Positions 9,079-18,035 of a DNA stretch of 64,000 nucleotides are shown piece by piece. The notes under the pieces are model-generated. The model was not told the origin of the DNA. It ran no database searches and saw nothing but the letters and a program-made list of their open reading frames with translations. Position 1 is the stretch's first letter; each line of letters begins with the position of its first letter. A program made the position numbers and the translations under genes. Origin of the DNA: Methylobacterium sp. NMS14P (GTDB lineage Bacteria > Pseudomonadota > Alphaproteobacteria > Rhizobiales > Beijerinckiaceae). The DNA is taken from positions 2,774,501-2,838,500 of the forward strand of contig NZ_CP087106.1 of assembly GCF_028583545.1 (NCBI RefSeq), read 5' to 3'.

Positions 9079-10329
9079 ATGACGCCCGACAAGCTTTCCC
9101 TGCCGAAGGACAAGATCCGTGTCCTGCTGCTCGAGGGCATCAACGACAGCGCCGTGGCGCTGATGCGGGCGGCCGGCTACACCAACCTGACCCGACTGCC
9201 GAAGGCGCTGGACCGGGAGGCCCTGCACGAGGCGCTCCAGGGCGTGCACATGGTGGGCATCCGCTCGCGCACGCAGCTCGACGCGGCCGCGTTCGAGTCG
9301 GCGGACCGGCTCCTGGCCGTGGGCTGCTTCTCGGTCGGCACCAACCAGGTCGATCTGGACGCGGCGCGCCACCGGGGCATCCCGGTGTTCAACGCCCCCT
9401 TCTCGAACACCCGGTCGGTGGCGGAGCTGACGATCGGCGAGATCGTGATGCTGCTGCGCCGGATCGTGCCGCGCTCGGTGGGGGCCCACGCGGGCCGCTG
9501 GGACAAGTCGGCGGTGGGCTCGCTGGAGGTGCGCGGCAAGACGCTGGGCATCGTCGGCTACGGCAACATCGGCACGCAGCTCTCGACCCTGGCGGAAGCC
9601 ATGGGCATGCGGGTGCTGTTCTACGACCACACCGACAAGCTGCGCCACGGCAACACCGAGCCGGTCGAGACGCTGCACGCGCTGCTGGCCCAGAGCGACG
9701 TCGTCTCGCTGCACGTGCCGGAGACCGACGCCACCGCCAACATGATCGGCGCGGCCGAGATCCGGGCGATGAAGCCCGGCGCCTTCCTGATCAACAACGC
9801 CCGGGGCACCGTCGTCGATCTCGAGGCGCTGGCCGCGGCCCTGCGCGACGGCCATCTCAAGGGCGCGGCCGTCGACGTCTTTCCGGTGGAGCCGGGCTCG
9901 AACGCCGAATCGTTCGTGAGCCCGCTCCAGGGGCTCGAGAACGTGATCCTCACCCCGCATATCGGCGGCTCCACCGAGGAGGCGCAGGAGCGCATCGGCT
10001 CCGAGGTGGCGCGCAAGCTCGTGGACTATTCCGATATCGGCTCGACGGTCGGCGCCGTGAACTTCCCGCAGGTGCAGCTCCCGGCCCGTCCGACCGGGAC
10101 GCGGTTCATCCACGTCCAGCGCAACCTGCCCGGGATGCTGGGGCGGCTCAACGACGTGTTCTCCCGCGGCCACGTCAACATCGCCGCGCAGTTCTACCAG
10201 ACCGACGGCGAGGTCGGTTACGTGGTGCTGGAGACCGACGCCACCGACGCGGATGCGGAGGCGCTGCTCACCGAGATCCGCGCCATCCCGGGCACGATCC
10301 GCGCCCGCCTCCTCTACGAGCGCCGCTGA
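9079..10329 (+). CDS. serA: D-3-phosphoglycerate dehydrogenase
   Basis: A 416-aa enzyme that oxidises 3-phosphoglycerate with NAD as the first step of serine synthesis; in methylotrophs serine also feeds the serine cycle. The Rossmann motif is GIVGYGNIGTQL, followed by NNARGTVVD, the catalytic Glu region VDVFPVEP and catalytic His in TPHIGGST. A C-terminal ACT domain (about residues 340-416, LPGMLGRLNDVFSRGHVNIAAQ region) suggests serine feedback, as in the E. coli-length enzyme. ATG 9079 is where homology begins; the frame is open upstream to 8914. Confidence 0.95.
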   Translation: MTPDKLSLPKDKIRVLLLEGINDSAVALMRAAGYTNLTRLPKALDREALHEALQGVHMVGIRSRTQLDAAAFESADRLLAVGCFSVGTNQVDLDAARHRGIPVFNAPFSNTRSVAELTIGEIVMLLRRIVPRSVGAHAGRWDKSAVGSLEVRGKTLGIVGYGNIGTQLSTLAEAMGMRVLFYDHTDKLRHGNTEPVETLHALLAQSDVVSLHVPETDATANMIGAAEIRAMKPGAFLINNARGTVVDLEALAAALRDGHLKGAAVDVFPVEPGSNAESFVSPLQGLENVILTPHIGGSTEEAQERIGSEVARKLVDYSDIGSTVGAVNFPQVQLPARPTGTRFIHVQRNLPGMLGRLNDVFSRGHVNIAAQFYQTDGEVGYVVLETDATDADAEALLTEIRAIPGTIRARLLYERR

Positions 10330-10483
10330 CCCCGCGGCGCGCGCGGGAATTTAAGCTGCGCGCGTGAACGCGGCGGGTCTTGCCGCGTTCGTCTTGCGCG
10401 GCCAAGCTGGCCGCTGTTCAAGTCATGGACGGCACCATCGACGGCCTCGGCCGGTCGAGCGCCCGGCCGGCGGAGGAATTGCG

Positions 10484-10963
10484 GTGACGAAGCGTGTAGC
10501 GTGCGCATGGGCCGGCCTCGTGCTCGGCATCGCCGGGTCGGTCTCGGTCGTCTCCGGCGCGTCGGCGGATTGCCTGCGCCGGGTCTACAATCGGTCGAAC
10601 CTCGTCCTCGTCGCCCGCCAGGACGGCGGGCCGCCCGCGACGCTGCTGCCCGGCCAGTCGCTCCCGGTGCGGCTGGCGCGGCCGGGCCAGATCGCCATCG
10701 CGGCCTATTGCGGCGCGCCGGCCGCGGGCGGGACCCCGGTCACCCAGCGGACCTTCGATTACGAGGCGGTGCTCGACCGCTGCTTCGTCCGGTTCGGGGG
10801 CGACCTGTTCGTGCCGCAGCTCGGGCGCGGCTTCATCGGCCTCCAGGAGACGGCCCCGTTCACGGTGAACAACCCGCGCCAGGGCGACATCGTCCTCGGG
10901 CCCGCGGCCGGGGCGTCGTGCCCGCTGCCGGCCGCGGCTCCCGTGCTGAGCCGCCGGGGTTGA
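10484..10963 (+). CDS. Exported protein of unknown function, 159 aa
   Basis: The GTG at 10484 follows a good GGAGGA site, better than the upstream ATG at 10364. A signal peptide (basic start, hydrophobic LVLGIAGSVSVVSG, cleavage after ASA) is followed by a small beta-rich domain with three cysteines (DCLRR, AYCGAP, DRCFVRF) and a fourth near the end. It looks periplasmic. No family is recognised. Confidence 0.7.
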   Translation: MTKRVACAWAGLVLGIAGSVSVVSGASADCLRRVYNRSNLVLVARQDGGPPATLLPGQSLPVRLARPGQIAIAAYCGAPAAGGTPVTQRTFDYEAVLDRCFVRFGGDLFVPQLGRGFIGLQETAPFTVNNPRQGDIVLGPAAGASCPLPAAAPVLSRRG

Positions 10964-10966
10964 GCG

Positions 10967-11119
10967 TCAGAGATAGTGCCGGAAGACGACGCCGGTGTCG
11001 TCGGAGGCGCCCGGTTGCGGGGGCGATACCGGCCCGATGAACGGGCTCGCGAGGCGCAGGGCGACGAGGCCGAGGGCTGCGAGCGCCGGGGCGATCAGGC
11101 GGAACGGGCGAGCGAGCAT
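10967..11119 (-). CDS. Small membrane protein, 50 aa
   Basis: A short frame, MLARPFRLIAPALAALGLVA plus a Pro-rich tail ending VVFRHYL. One N-terminal hydrophobic helix would anchor it. It is convergent with the preceding gene, with 3 nt between stops. Only the hydrophobic start and codon bias support it. Confidence 0.4.
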   Translation of the reverse strand: MLARPFRLIAPALAALGLVALRLASPFIGPVSPPQPGASDDTGVVFRHYL

Positions 11120-11434
11120 GGACGCCTCCGTCGCGCCGCCGATCCCGCCTGCGTCGTGCAGGGCGACAGGGTGCGCATGTGAAGCATCGCACCTTACGGC
11201 AGAGCTGAACGTGCCGAAGCGCACATGGGTAACGTTAAGGTCGCTCCCGGCAGGCCGGATCTCGGCCCGGGCCGGGGACGACGTGACGGTCGGGCGCTTG
11301 CGTCCGCCGCCTCGCTGGCAAGTCCGCCGATGCGCTCCTATGCTGCCCCACATCGGGGGCTGCCTGGGATCGCGCTGCACGGGCCGCGGCGGCGCTTCCC
11401 GGGTAGAACCGACTGCGTGAACGAGGACGCGCGT

Positions 11435-11650
11435 ATGCTGACCCAGACAGGCAACTCGATTCTCCGAGGCGATCTCGGCGTCGAGGAGACCACCGAGTCC
11501 GACAACATCGTCCGCTGGGACGGCGAGCGGCTCTACGTGGAGCAGGACGTCTACCACAACGGGCAACTGGTTCACCGCAAGTACCGTCGCACCGTCACCG
11601 AGCCCGTCGCCCACGCGCTCTGGGCGATCATCAATCGCGCCAAGCAGTGA
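11435..11650 (+). CDS. Conserved small hypothetical protein, 71 aa
   Basis: GAGGA lies 7 nt before ATG 11435. The protein is acidic at the start and basic at the end (WDGERLYVEQDVYHNGQ, VTEPVAHALWAIINRAK), with no membrane segment. It resembles short single-domain proteins common in methylobacteria; function unknown. Confidence 0.65.
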   Translation: MLTQTGNSILRGDLGVEETTESDNIVRWDGERLYVEQDVYHNGQLVHRKYRRTVTEPVAHALWAIINRAKQ

Positions 11651-12455
11651 GCCGCCGGGCGGGCGCGTCGCGGACGCGCCCGCTCGATCCGACGTCCCCC
11701 CTCCCCGGCCGAGCCGGAGAGGAGCGTCGCGGACGTGCCCGGCCGGGTGCCGCGACTCGGAATTCGGGGACGCGGGCGGTGCGGCGGCCGGCGCCGCCTG
11801 TATCGGGTGCGTGACGGGGCGATGAGTCCTGGAAGCCGGACCGTGCGGCCCGAATGCCGTCCGTCCTCGAAGAGGCCGGAGCGGCGCGGTCTTGCTGAGA
11901 TTGACCGGGATCGGTGACCCGCGTCGCGCCCGAGTTCTGCGTTCATGCGCGTTCGGACTGCCGTCCGGTCCATGCCGGTCGCGTCGCTGCTCTGGGGCAC
12001 GGGCATCCGGACCCGCGCGACGATCCACGCGGCCGGTCCCTGATCGAGGGGATGGGCGTCATCCTGGTCGGCTGGGACGCGGTGCCGGAGGTGCGCCACG
12101 GCGCGAGCCGCCTCCTCGGCGGCCGGCCGATCGAGGATCCGGATCACGGGGCGCGATCGACACGCTCTGCCACCCGGGCGGTCTCGCCCTGCTGGTCCTG
12201 GGGCTCGTCGCCGAGATCCTCGTGCGATGCGTCGAGGTGCCGGACCACATCAGCAGCACCGATCGGATCGAGCGGGTGGTCCTGACCGGCGGGGCCGTCT
12301 TCCTCGCCTTCGGCCACGCGACGCTCGCGCGGTTGTCGGCCGGTCTCGCGACGTTCGGCCGGCGCGCGCGGGCGCCGGCGCGGCCCGAGGCGCGCCCGCA
12401 CTGTGACCTCCCGTCCGCGCGGCGCGTTCCCGGCAGAGCCCGAGACCGTGCGCGC
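11651..12455 (+). other. Gap of 800 nt, possibly a decayed membrane-protein gene
   Basis: No intact gene is convincing. From about 12156 to 12400 one plus frame reads as a plausible hydrophobic protein (LALLVLGLVAEILVRCVEVP, then VVLTGGAVFLAFGHATLARL) but has no start codon in frame; the plausible upstream part (GMGVILVGWDAVPEVRHG, near 12055) is in another frame. This could be a frameshifted remnant or chance. Confidence 0.25.
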
Positions 12456-12788
12456 CTAGGCGGCGACGGCCGCGGTCGGCGCGACGAGGGTGAGGTGGGC
12501 CGGCCGCAGCACCTCGAGACGGTCGTGGGCGTTGTCGAACGCGGCCCGGATCGTCGTGCCCGCATCCTCGACGGCGACCAGCACCGCCAGCTTCTGGGCG
12601 GTGGCCCGATCGGCGAGGCCGCGCGCGGCCGAGACGAGCGACTGCTCCAGGCTCAGGAATTCCGTCTCGGCGTCCTTCCCCGCCTCGCGCGCGACCGACG
12701 CGAGGCGGTCCAGCACGGCTTCCAGGGCGTGGCGCAGGACAAGTGTCCGCACGCGCTCCTGCAGGAGCGCCCTCTCGTCGATCTTCAT
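12456..12788 (-). CDS. Hypothetical helical protein, 110 aa
   Basis: Almost wholly alpha-helical by composition: ALLQERVRTLVLRHALEAVL then SLEQSLVSAARGLADRATAQ, ending with a hydrophobic stretch. No known family. ATG 12788. The 350 nt between it and the next gene (12789-13135) show no ORF I can support; they include an AT-richer stretch that may hold its promoter. Confidence 0.6.
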   Translation of the reverse strand: MKIDERALLQERVRTLVLRHALEAVLDRLASVAREAGKDAETEFLSLEQSLVSAARGLADRATAQKLAVLVAVEDAGTTIRAAFDNAHDRLEVLRPAHLTLVAPTAAVAA

Positions 12789-13135
12789 CGGAATCGGTCC
12801 GGGTTCGGGAACACGGCCAAGCTCTCATACTTCGGAGCCGTGTGCAGCCACCTTTTTGCAACAGCGCAATACTGTCTCGCGACCTGGGCGCTCTGCCGGT
12901 TCACCGTTTCGCCCGCGCGATCCGGCTCAGTTGTTCTACAATCGTGCACCGAGTATTTGGGCATTTCGAGAATCGAATGCGCGGTCTCGACAGATTCAGG
13001 GCGCAGAAATGCCCGCGTGAGGGCGCGCTTCGCCGCCCGAATACCTCTGATTCGCTAGGGCCGATGCTGTCGGCCGCCCGGCCTCGCGGGCATCGCCCGA
13101 CGCGAGGCGACGCCGTCCGGAGCGCGCTCCGCGGG

Positions 13136-13714
13136 TCAGTACGGCGTGCCGCGCTGGCGCCGGTCCCGCAGCGCCTCGGCGTGCCATTCCAGCTCGTCGA
13201 GGAAGCGGGCGGCCGCCGACGTGAGCCAGGGCTCGGCGGGGACGCCCTGCGCGTCGATGACCTTCTGGAGCCGCGGGATCGGCAGGAGCGACGGGATGCT
13301 CGACATGCCCATCTCGGCGAGCATGGCCCGCAGCGGCATCGCGGCCCGGACGCCGCCGAACTGGCCGGCCGAGTAGCAGCAGATGGCCGAGGGCCGCCAG
13401 AAATACTCCTCGAGGAAGTGATCGAGGGTGTTGGACAGCGCCGGCGGCACACCGTGGTTGTACTCGGCCGTGACGACCAGGAAGGCGTCGGCGCGGCGGA
13501 AGAGGTCGGCGCAGCGCTGCAGCGGCTCCGGGGCCGTCCCGGCCGGGTATTCCTTGAACATCCGGTCGAGGAGCGGGAGCGCCAGTTCGGCCGGATCGAC
13601 CAGAGGGGCGGCGTGGCCGCGCGCCGCGAGCTGCGCGATCAGGAAGCGCGCGGCGCGGATGCCGATGCGGTCGGTGCGAACGCTGCCGAGGATCACGGGG
13701 ACGGTCAGGGCCAT
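13136..13714 (-). CDS. NAD(P)H-dependent FMN reductase
   Basis: A 192-aa flavodoxin-fold protein. The FMN phosphate loop is LGSVRTDRIG and the isoalloxazine loop is TAEYNHGVPPALSNTLDH, which is diagnostic of the NADPH-dependent FMN reductase (ArsH/SsuE-like) family. Such enzymes supply reduced flavin or reduce quinones and dyes in the cytoplasm. It stands alone on the minus strand, so its partner is unknown. Confidence 0.9.
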   Translation of the reverse strand: MALTVPVILGSVRTDRIGIRAARFLIAQLAARGHAAPLVDPAELALPLLDRMFKEYPAGTAPEPLQRCADLFRRADAFLVVTAEYNHGVPPALSNTLDHFLEEYFWRPSAICCYSAGQFGGVRAAMPLRAMLAEMGMSSIPSLLPIPRLQKVIDAQGVPAEPWLTSAAARFLDELEWHAEALRDRRQRGTPY

Positions 13715-13786
13715 GGCGCTCTCCGGTTCCCCCGATCATGCCAGAGACGGCCGCGCCGCTCCAGCCGCGGGTCGATCCCGGGATCG

Positions 13787-14422
13787 TCAGGCCTTAGTGC
13801 TGCTGGTGAGTGCGGCCGCGATGCCGAGCGGCCCGCCGGCCGCGTAGGCGGTGACCGCCTTCGTCACCTGCTGCAGGAAGGATTGCAGGTCGCTGCCGCT
13901 GTCCGTCGCCTTCTCCGTTCCCGTCGCGGGATCGGGGGCCGCGGTCGTGGACGCGCTCGCGGACGAGGCCGAGGACGCGGACGCATCCGTCGCGGTGCCG
14001 GTCTGGGCGGCCGCCCCGCTCTGCTCGGCATCCGACACCGGCCGATGGCCATGGTGGCCGCGATGGTGCTGGACGGGGGTCGCGCCGGCCGCGGCCTGGC
14101 CGGCTGCCGCGCCGGTGGTCGACGTGTCGTCGGCGTTGGCCGCGGCTTCCGCGGGCGCGGTGACGCCGTTCTGCAGCCCCATCTGGCTGAAGTCGGATTG
14201 CAGCTGGAGGAGCGACGCCATCAGATCGTTCGACAGGGTCGGCGTCGACGCCGTCCCGGTCGACGGGGCGGTGCTGTCCGCGGTCGCCTGCGTGCCGGTC
14301 TCCTGGCCCGCCGTCGCGGCGGAGCCGACGTCGAGGCGGGCGGCGTTCGCCGCGCGCGCCTGCCTCAGGGCGCCGACGAGGTCCCGCTGGAGTGAACTGC
14401 CCGAAACCGTATTCACCGACAT
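13787..14422 (-). CDS. Low-complexity Ala/Ser/Thr-rich protein, 211 aa
   Basis: The first 25 residues (SVNTVSGSSLQRDLVGALRQ) and the last 40 (SGSDLQSFLQQVTKAVTAY) look ordered. The middle is a disordered linker of Ala, Thr, Ser and Gly with a His-rich patch (HHRGHHGHR). A short helix, LSNDLMASLLQLQSDFSQMG, lies near residue 70. The layout recalls small secreted or surface-associated proteins of methylobacteria; there is no signal peptide. Confidence 0.6.
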   Translation of the reverse strand: MSVNTVSGSSLQRDLVGALRQARAANAARLDVGSAATAGQETGTQATADSTAPSTGTASTPTLSNDLMASLLQLQSDFSQMGLQNGVTAPAEAAANADDTSTTGAAAGQAAAGATPVQHHRGHHGHRPVSDAEQSGAAAQTGTATDASASSASSASASTTAAPDPATGTEKATDSGSDLQSFLQQVTKAVTAYAAGGPLGIAAALTSSTKA

Positions 14423-14488
14423 GGTCCGCCTCCGCGACCGCCCTCACCGGGGGTAGGCACGGGCCGTTCCAGAATTTTCCCAATGTTC

Positions 14489-14737
14489 TCAACGGCGGGT
14501 CCGGGCTCTCGGCCGGCAGGATCGACCGGGCGGCAATTTCTGCCGCTCCCGGCCGGCCGAGATGGACCGCGTCGGCACGAGCCCGGTCGTGTGCGTGTTG
14601 CCGAGGACGGCCAGGAGCGCGATCCCGGTCAGCAGCGCGCTCGGGAGGAACAGGGCGCCCGGCCCCTCCGTCACGGCCTCGGCGCGGGTCCCGGCCTCGT
14701 GGACGACGATCCAGCCGAGGGTGAACCGTGATGCCAT
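14489..14737 (-). CDS. Possible small membrane protein, 82 aa
   Basis: The reading frame has one good hydrophobic helix (ALFLPSALLTGIALLAVLG) after MASRFTLGWIVVHEAG. The C-terminal 25 residues are Arg-rich and look non-coding. It overlaps the end of the broken frame upstream. Weak call; it may be part of the same decayed locus. Confidence 0.3.
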   Translation of the reverse strand: MASRFTLGWIVVHEAGTRAEAVTEGPGALFLPSALLTGIALLAVLGNTHTTGLVPTRSISAGRERQKLPPGRSCRPRARTRR

Positions 14738-15182
14738 CCCGAGCGGAGGGCCGAGACCGGACGGCATCGCCGATCACCTTCGATACGGGCCGGCGCGGGC
14801 GGCGACGAGCCGGGTCCGGAGGCGACGGAGCGGCCTGCCCGGTCGATCGGGTCGCGCGTCACGTCCCGGTCGCCCGCGGCGATCAGCAGGAGCTCGCTCA
14901 GGCCCAGGGCCGCGCGCGGGAGCGGGTCCCGCGCCGGCGCGTCGCGCCGCAGGGTGACCGCACCGAGGAAGCCGCGGGCGCCCGCCGCGTCGCAGGCGAC
15001 GTGGGTCCGCATCGACAGGGCGGGGCGAGGCCGCCCTCGTCGCGCGTCGGCACCGCGCAGGTCGCGTGCCAGACCGGTCCGATCCGCGTGATCCTCCGGG
15101 CCGCGGATCCCCGCCGCGACAGCGCGGCGATCAGGGCGGGGACCGCGGAGTCGGCGACGGCGTGCACGCGGGTCGGATTCAT
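14671..15182 (-). pseudogene. Possible frameshifted gene of unknown function
   Basis: Two minus frames look protein-like in series. The first (from ATG 15182) reads VHAVADSAVPALIAALSRRG and TRIGPVWHATCAVPTRDEGG. The next frame continues from near 15020 with MRTHVACDAAGARGFLGAVT and LGLSELLLIAAGDRDVTRDP. A one-base shift near 15010-15030 would join them. The overlap is short and no family is recognised, so this is tentative. Confidence 0.3.
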
Positions 15183-15206
15183 GTCCGGGACGGCCGGATC
15201 AGCCGG

Positions 15207-15521
15207 TCAGGAGGATTTCGGCCCGGTGCGCGCGTCGCCGAGGTGGCGCAGGTTCTCGGGCGGCGTCTCGGCCTCCGTCGCCTCCACGGAGGCGACGCTG
15301 CCGCCGCTCACCGCGTCGACACGGTGCTGACCCGACGCGGTGCGGGCGACCTCGGCCTGCCAGCCCGGATCGGACTGGCGCTCGCGCGTGAGTTCCGCCG
15401 GGCGCGCGAGATCCCGGGCCTCGTCCTGGCCGAGATCCTGGCCGTTGCGGTCGGCCGTCGCGTTGAAGGTGCGCAGGGTCGCGCGGGCGGGTGATTGCGC
15501 ATCGGCCGGGTTCCGGGCCAT
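15207..15521 (-). CDS. Small hydrophilic protein, 104 aa
   Basis: A disordered, charged protein (QSPARATLRTFNATADRNGQ, DLARPAELTRERQSDPGW) without membrane segments. It lies 32 nt after the SDR gene on the same strand and is probably cotranscribed. Its composition resembles the stress-linked small hydrophilic proteins encoded at 16855 and 17109. Confidence 0.6.
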   Translation of the reverse strand: MARNPADAQSPARATLRTFNATADRNGQDLGQDEARDLARPAELTRERQSDPGWQAEVARTASGQHRVDAVSGGSVASVEATEAETPPENLRHLGDARTGPKSS

Positions 15522-15553
15522 GGCGGTTCTCCTGGGCTGTGGACGGGATCGGG

Positions 15554-16414
15554 TCAGAGGATCGGCTTGCCGCCGGTCACCGCCACGGTGGCACCGGAGA
15601 CGTAGCTCGATTCCGGACCGGCCAGCATGACGTAGACGGGGGCGAGTTCGCAGGGCTGGCCGGGACGCTTCATCGGTACCTGCGAGCCGAAGCTGCGGAC
15701 CTTCTCCTCCGGCATGGTGGAGGGGATGAGCGGCGTCCAGACCGGTCCCGGAGCCACGCAGTTCACCCGGATGTCGCGCTCCGCCAGCATCTGGGCGAGG
15801 CCGCCGGTGAAGTTCTGGATCGCGCCCTTGGTGGTGGCGTAGGCCAGCAACTGCGGGCTGGGCGCGTCGGCGTTCACCGAGGTGGTGTTGATGATCGAGC
15901 TGCCGCCCTTCATGTGCGGCAGGGCGGCTTTCACCAGGTAGAACATGGCGTGGATATTGGTCGCGAAGGTGACCTCCCACTCCTCGTCGGAGATCTCCTC
16001 CGGATTCGCGAAGGTCTTCTGGTGCGCGGCGTTGTTGACGAGCACGTCGACCTGCCCGAACGCGGCCACCGCCTTGTCGACGATGGCGCGGCAATGCTTC
16101 GGGTCCTTGATGTCCCCCGGCACCGCCACGGCCGTGCGGCCCGCCGATTCCACGAGGCGGCAGGTCTCGCGGGCATCGTCGTGCTCGTCGTAGTAGCTGA
16201 CCAGCACGTCCGCCCCCTCCCGGGCGAAGGCGAGCGCCACGGCCCGGCCGATGCCGCTGTCCGCGCCGGTGATGATCGTCTTGCGGCCGGACAGCCGCCC
16301 GGAGCCGCGATAATGCGCCTCGCCGTAATCCGGGCGCGGATCCATGTCGGCGTCGCGGGCCGGCGGGGTGAGCTGGCGCTGCCGGTCGAACGGCGGCTTC
16401 GGGAAGTCGGTCAT
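15554..16414 (-). CDS. Short-chain dehydrogenase/reductase, YghA-like
   Basis: A 286-aa classical SDR. A flexible N-terminal extension (PPFDRQRQLTPPARDADMDP) precedes the cofactor motif TGADSGIGRA. VLVNNAAHQ, the Ser region INTTSVNADAPS and catalytic YATTK follow. The Pro-rich extension and the overall pattern match the YghA/YhdF/GsiB-adjacent group of oxidoreductases often induced by general stress. Substrate unknown. ATG 16414 follows AAGGAG; the frame is open further upstream without homology. Confidence 0.88.
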   Translation of the reverse strand: MTDFPKPPFDRQRQLTPPARDADMDPRPDYGEAHYRGSGRLSGRKTIITGADSGIGRAVALAFAREGADVLVSYYDEHDDARETCRLVESAGRTAVAVPGDIKDPKHCRAIVDKAVAAFGQVDVLVNNAAHQKTFANPEEISDEEWEVTFATNIHAMFYLVKAALPHMKGGSSIINTTSVNADAPSPQLLAYATTKGAIQNFTGGLAQMLAERDIRVNCVAPGPVWTPLIPSTMPEEKVRSFGSQVPMKRPGQPCELAPVYVMLAGPESSYVSGATVAVTGGKPIL

Positions 16415-16562
16415 GTGGCGCTCCTTGCGCGGCGGCGAGGCGGTCGCGATGCAGAAATCCCGACGCGGGGCGTGGAACGGGGGCCGCGCTTCGACGTCCG
16501 GATCGATCGCGGACAGGTCCGCACCCGGTTGCCGGACGTCGCGGAGGTCGGGCGGATCCGTG

Positions 16563-16588
16563 ATCGGCGTCTCCGCTGGAACCGTTCC
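16563..16588 (-). promoter_or_regulatory. EcfG-like promoter upstream of the SDR gene
   Basis: Minus strand GGAAC, 17 nt, CGAT. The alphaproteobacterial general-stress sigma factor EcfG prefers GGAAC-N16/17-CGTT, so there is one mismatch in the -10. It lies about 150 nt before the start codon. Confidence 0.35.
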
Positions 16589-16725
16589 CCGTGTCGACAA
16601 CACGACCCGGCGGGCAATGTTTCGCGGAGATTGGCGAACAGCCGCGGTGGAGCGACGTCGTTGCGCGCGTGGCCACAATAGTGAGAGCGATGATGGCGCT
16701 CGATCGCTGCCGTGATTGGGGCGGA

Positions 16726-16751
16726 GGAACGTATAACTCTGCTCAAACGGT
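16726..16751 (+). promoter_or_regulatory. EcfG-like promoter upstream of small stress-type genes
   Basis: GGAAC at 16726-16730, a 17-nt spacer, then CGGT at 16748-16751, one mismatch to the EcfG consensus. It is about 100 nt upstream of the gene at 16855 and diverges from the SDR gene. Confidence 0.4.
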
Positions 16752-16854
16752 GCGGCGGGCGCGGATCAGCTCTCAAGCGTGACAGGAAAAGCCTGGTCCG
16801 GAACGATGCGGACCTTGTCGGGTTGGCTCCGTATTCGGCCAACACGGGGTAACC

Positions 16855-17037
16855 ATGACGACCAAGCCACCGCCTGTTCCGCCGGCCAACCGGTCCGACA
16901 AGGGGCCCGGCAGCGCCACCGAAGCGCCGCTCACGCAGGGCCGTGCCGGATCCCAGACCAAGGATCCGGACAAGGTCGGCCAAGCCGGAAATTCCAAGGT
17001 GAACACCACCAACCAGGGATACCAGCAGGACCGCTGA
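16855..17037 (+). CDS. Small hydrophilic disordered protein, 60 aa
   Basis: A Pro, Gly, Lys and Gln-rich protein (TTKPPPVPPANRSDKGPGS) with no hydrophobic segment, likely intrinsically disordered. It has the look of the small stress proteins that follow EcfG promoters in methylobacteria. Function unknown. Confidence 0.6.
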   Translation: MTTKPPPVPPANRSDKGPGSATEAPLTQGRAGSQTKDPDKVGQAGNSKVNTTNQGYQQDR

Positions 17038-17108
17038 CGGCCCGAACCGCGCGGGCGCCGCGAGCCGCCGTGCCCGACGAGAGTGTTGATCCGCACCGGA
17101 GGATGATC

Positions 17109-17426
17109 ATGGCAAATGCCAGTCGGCACAAGGTCGGCCCAGGCGCCCAGGGCAAGGGAGACGGGACCGGGGCCATGTCGGAGCTGCCCGAAGGCGTGCT
17201 GCCCGAGAACATGGTGCTCAGCAACCGAGACAAGTCCCAGCACAGCGACGAGCGAGGCCTGGACAGCAAGAACGTCCAGACCGAGCAGTATCAGGATCAT
17301 GCCGGCAATCGGCAGGTGGTCGCCGAACTGGACGCCGACGCCGCCGGCAACACGAGCGGCCTGGCGAACCCGAAGACGGACGAGTCCGGAGCGCAGAGCA
17401 GCCTGAAGCGTCAGCAGCACTCGTAG
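17109..17426 (+). CDS. Small hydrophilic protein, 105 aa
   Basis: GGAGG at 17098-17102 places the start at ATG 17109. The protein is acidic and Asn, Gln and Asp-rich (LSNRDKSQHSDERGLDSKNV), soluble and probably disordered. It lies 71 nt after the gene at 16855 on the same strand and is likely cotranscribed with it. No family recognised. Confidence 0.65.
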   Translation: MANASRHKVGPGAQGKGDGTGAMSELPEGVLPENMVLSNRDKSQHSDERGLDSKNVQTEQYQDHAGNRQVVAELDADAAGNTSGLANPKTDESGAQSSLKRQQHS

Positions 17427-17579
17427 CCGCCACGTCCACGACCGGGGAGGCGCGGCGCAGGGTCCGCGCCTCCCGCGGCCGCACCGCGCAGAGCGCCCGT
17501 GAGCCCTCGCCGGTGCGCCGCGTCCGACGCCGGGCAGCAGGCGCAGTGCGCGCCGGCCACGCCGTCCCGGAGAGGCGCG

Positions 17580-17774
17580 ATGTCGCGATTGCAAGTTCTG
17601 GCCGCGCTGCTTCTCGGCTCGGCCGCCGGTCGCGCTCAGGCGCAGGCCGTGAGTTCCGCGCCGGGGACCGAGGCGGCGCAATCCGATGGGCTGCTCGGGA
17701 TGCCGACCCTGCTACTGATCGGCGTCATCATCGCCTTCGCGGTCCTGTACGCGCTGCGTGCTCGCCGGCGCTGA
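17580..17774 (+). CDS. Small exported or membrane protein, 64 aa
   Basis: A signal-peptide-like start (SRLQVLAALLLGSAAGRAQA) is followed by a short linker and a second hydrophobic helix (MPTLLLIGVIIAFAVLYALR) ending in basic residues. ATG 17580 follows GAGAGG; the frame is open upstream to 17499. Function unknown. Confidence 0.6.
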   Translation: MSRLQVLAALLLGSAAGRAQAQAVSSAPGTEAAQSDGLLGMPTLLLIGVIIAFAVLYALRARRR

Positions 17775-18035
17775 GTGACGAGAGGCCTTCTCCAGAGGCC
17801 TACCGTGAGGGTTGCCCCCACCTCATCCGCGAGCACCGCGATGAAGCCGGACGTGGTCACGGGACCGCGCGGTCCGCCGATCTGCGCGTGCATGTCGCCG
17901 AGACGACGCCCCGCGGCGAGGAGACCGTCGACGAAGCCGCGACATCTGAATGGTCGCAGGACAAAAGGAAGCGGGATTGGCCGACTCGGGCACGACGTTC
18001 ATCCAGATAGACGCAACACAGCCTGAGTGGCGACC

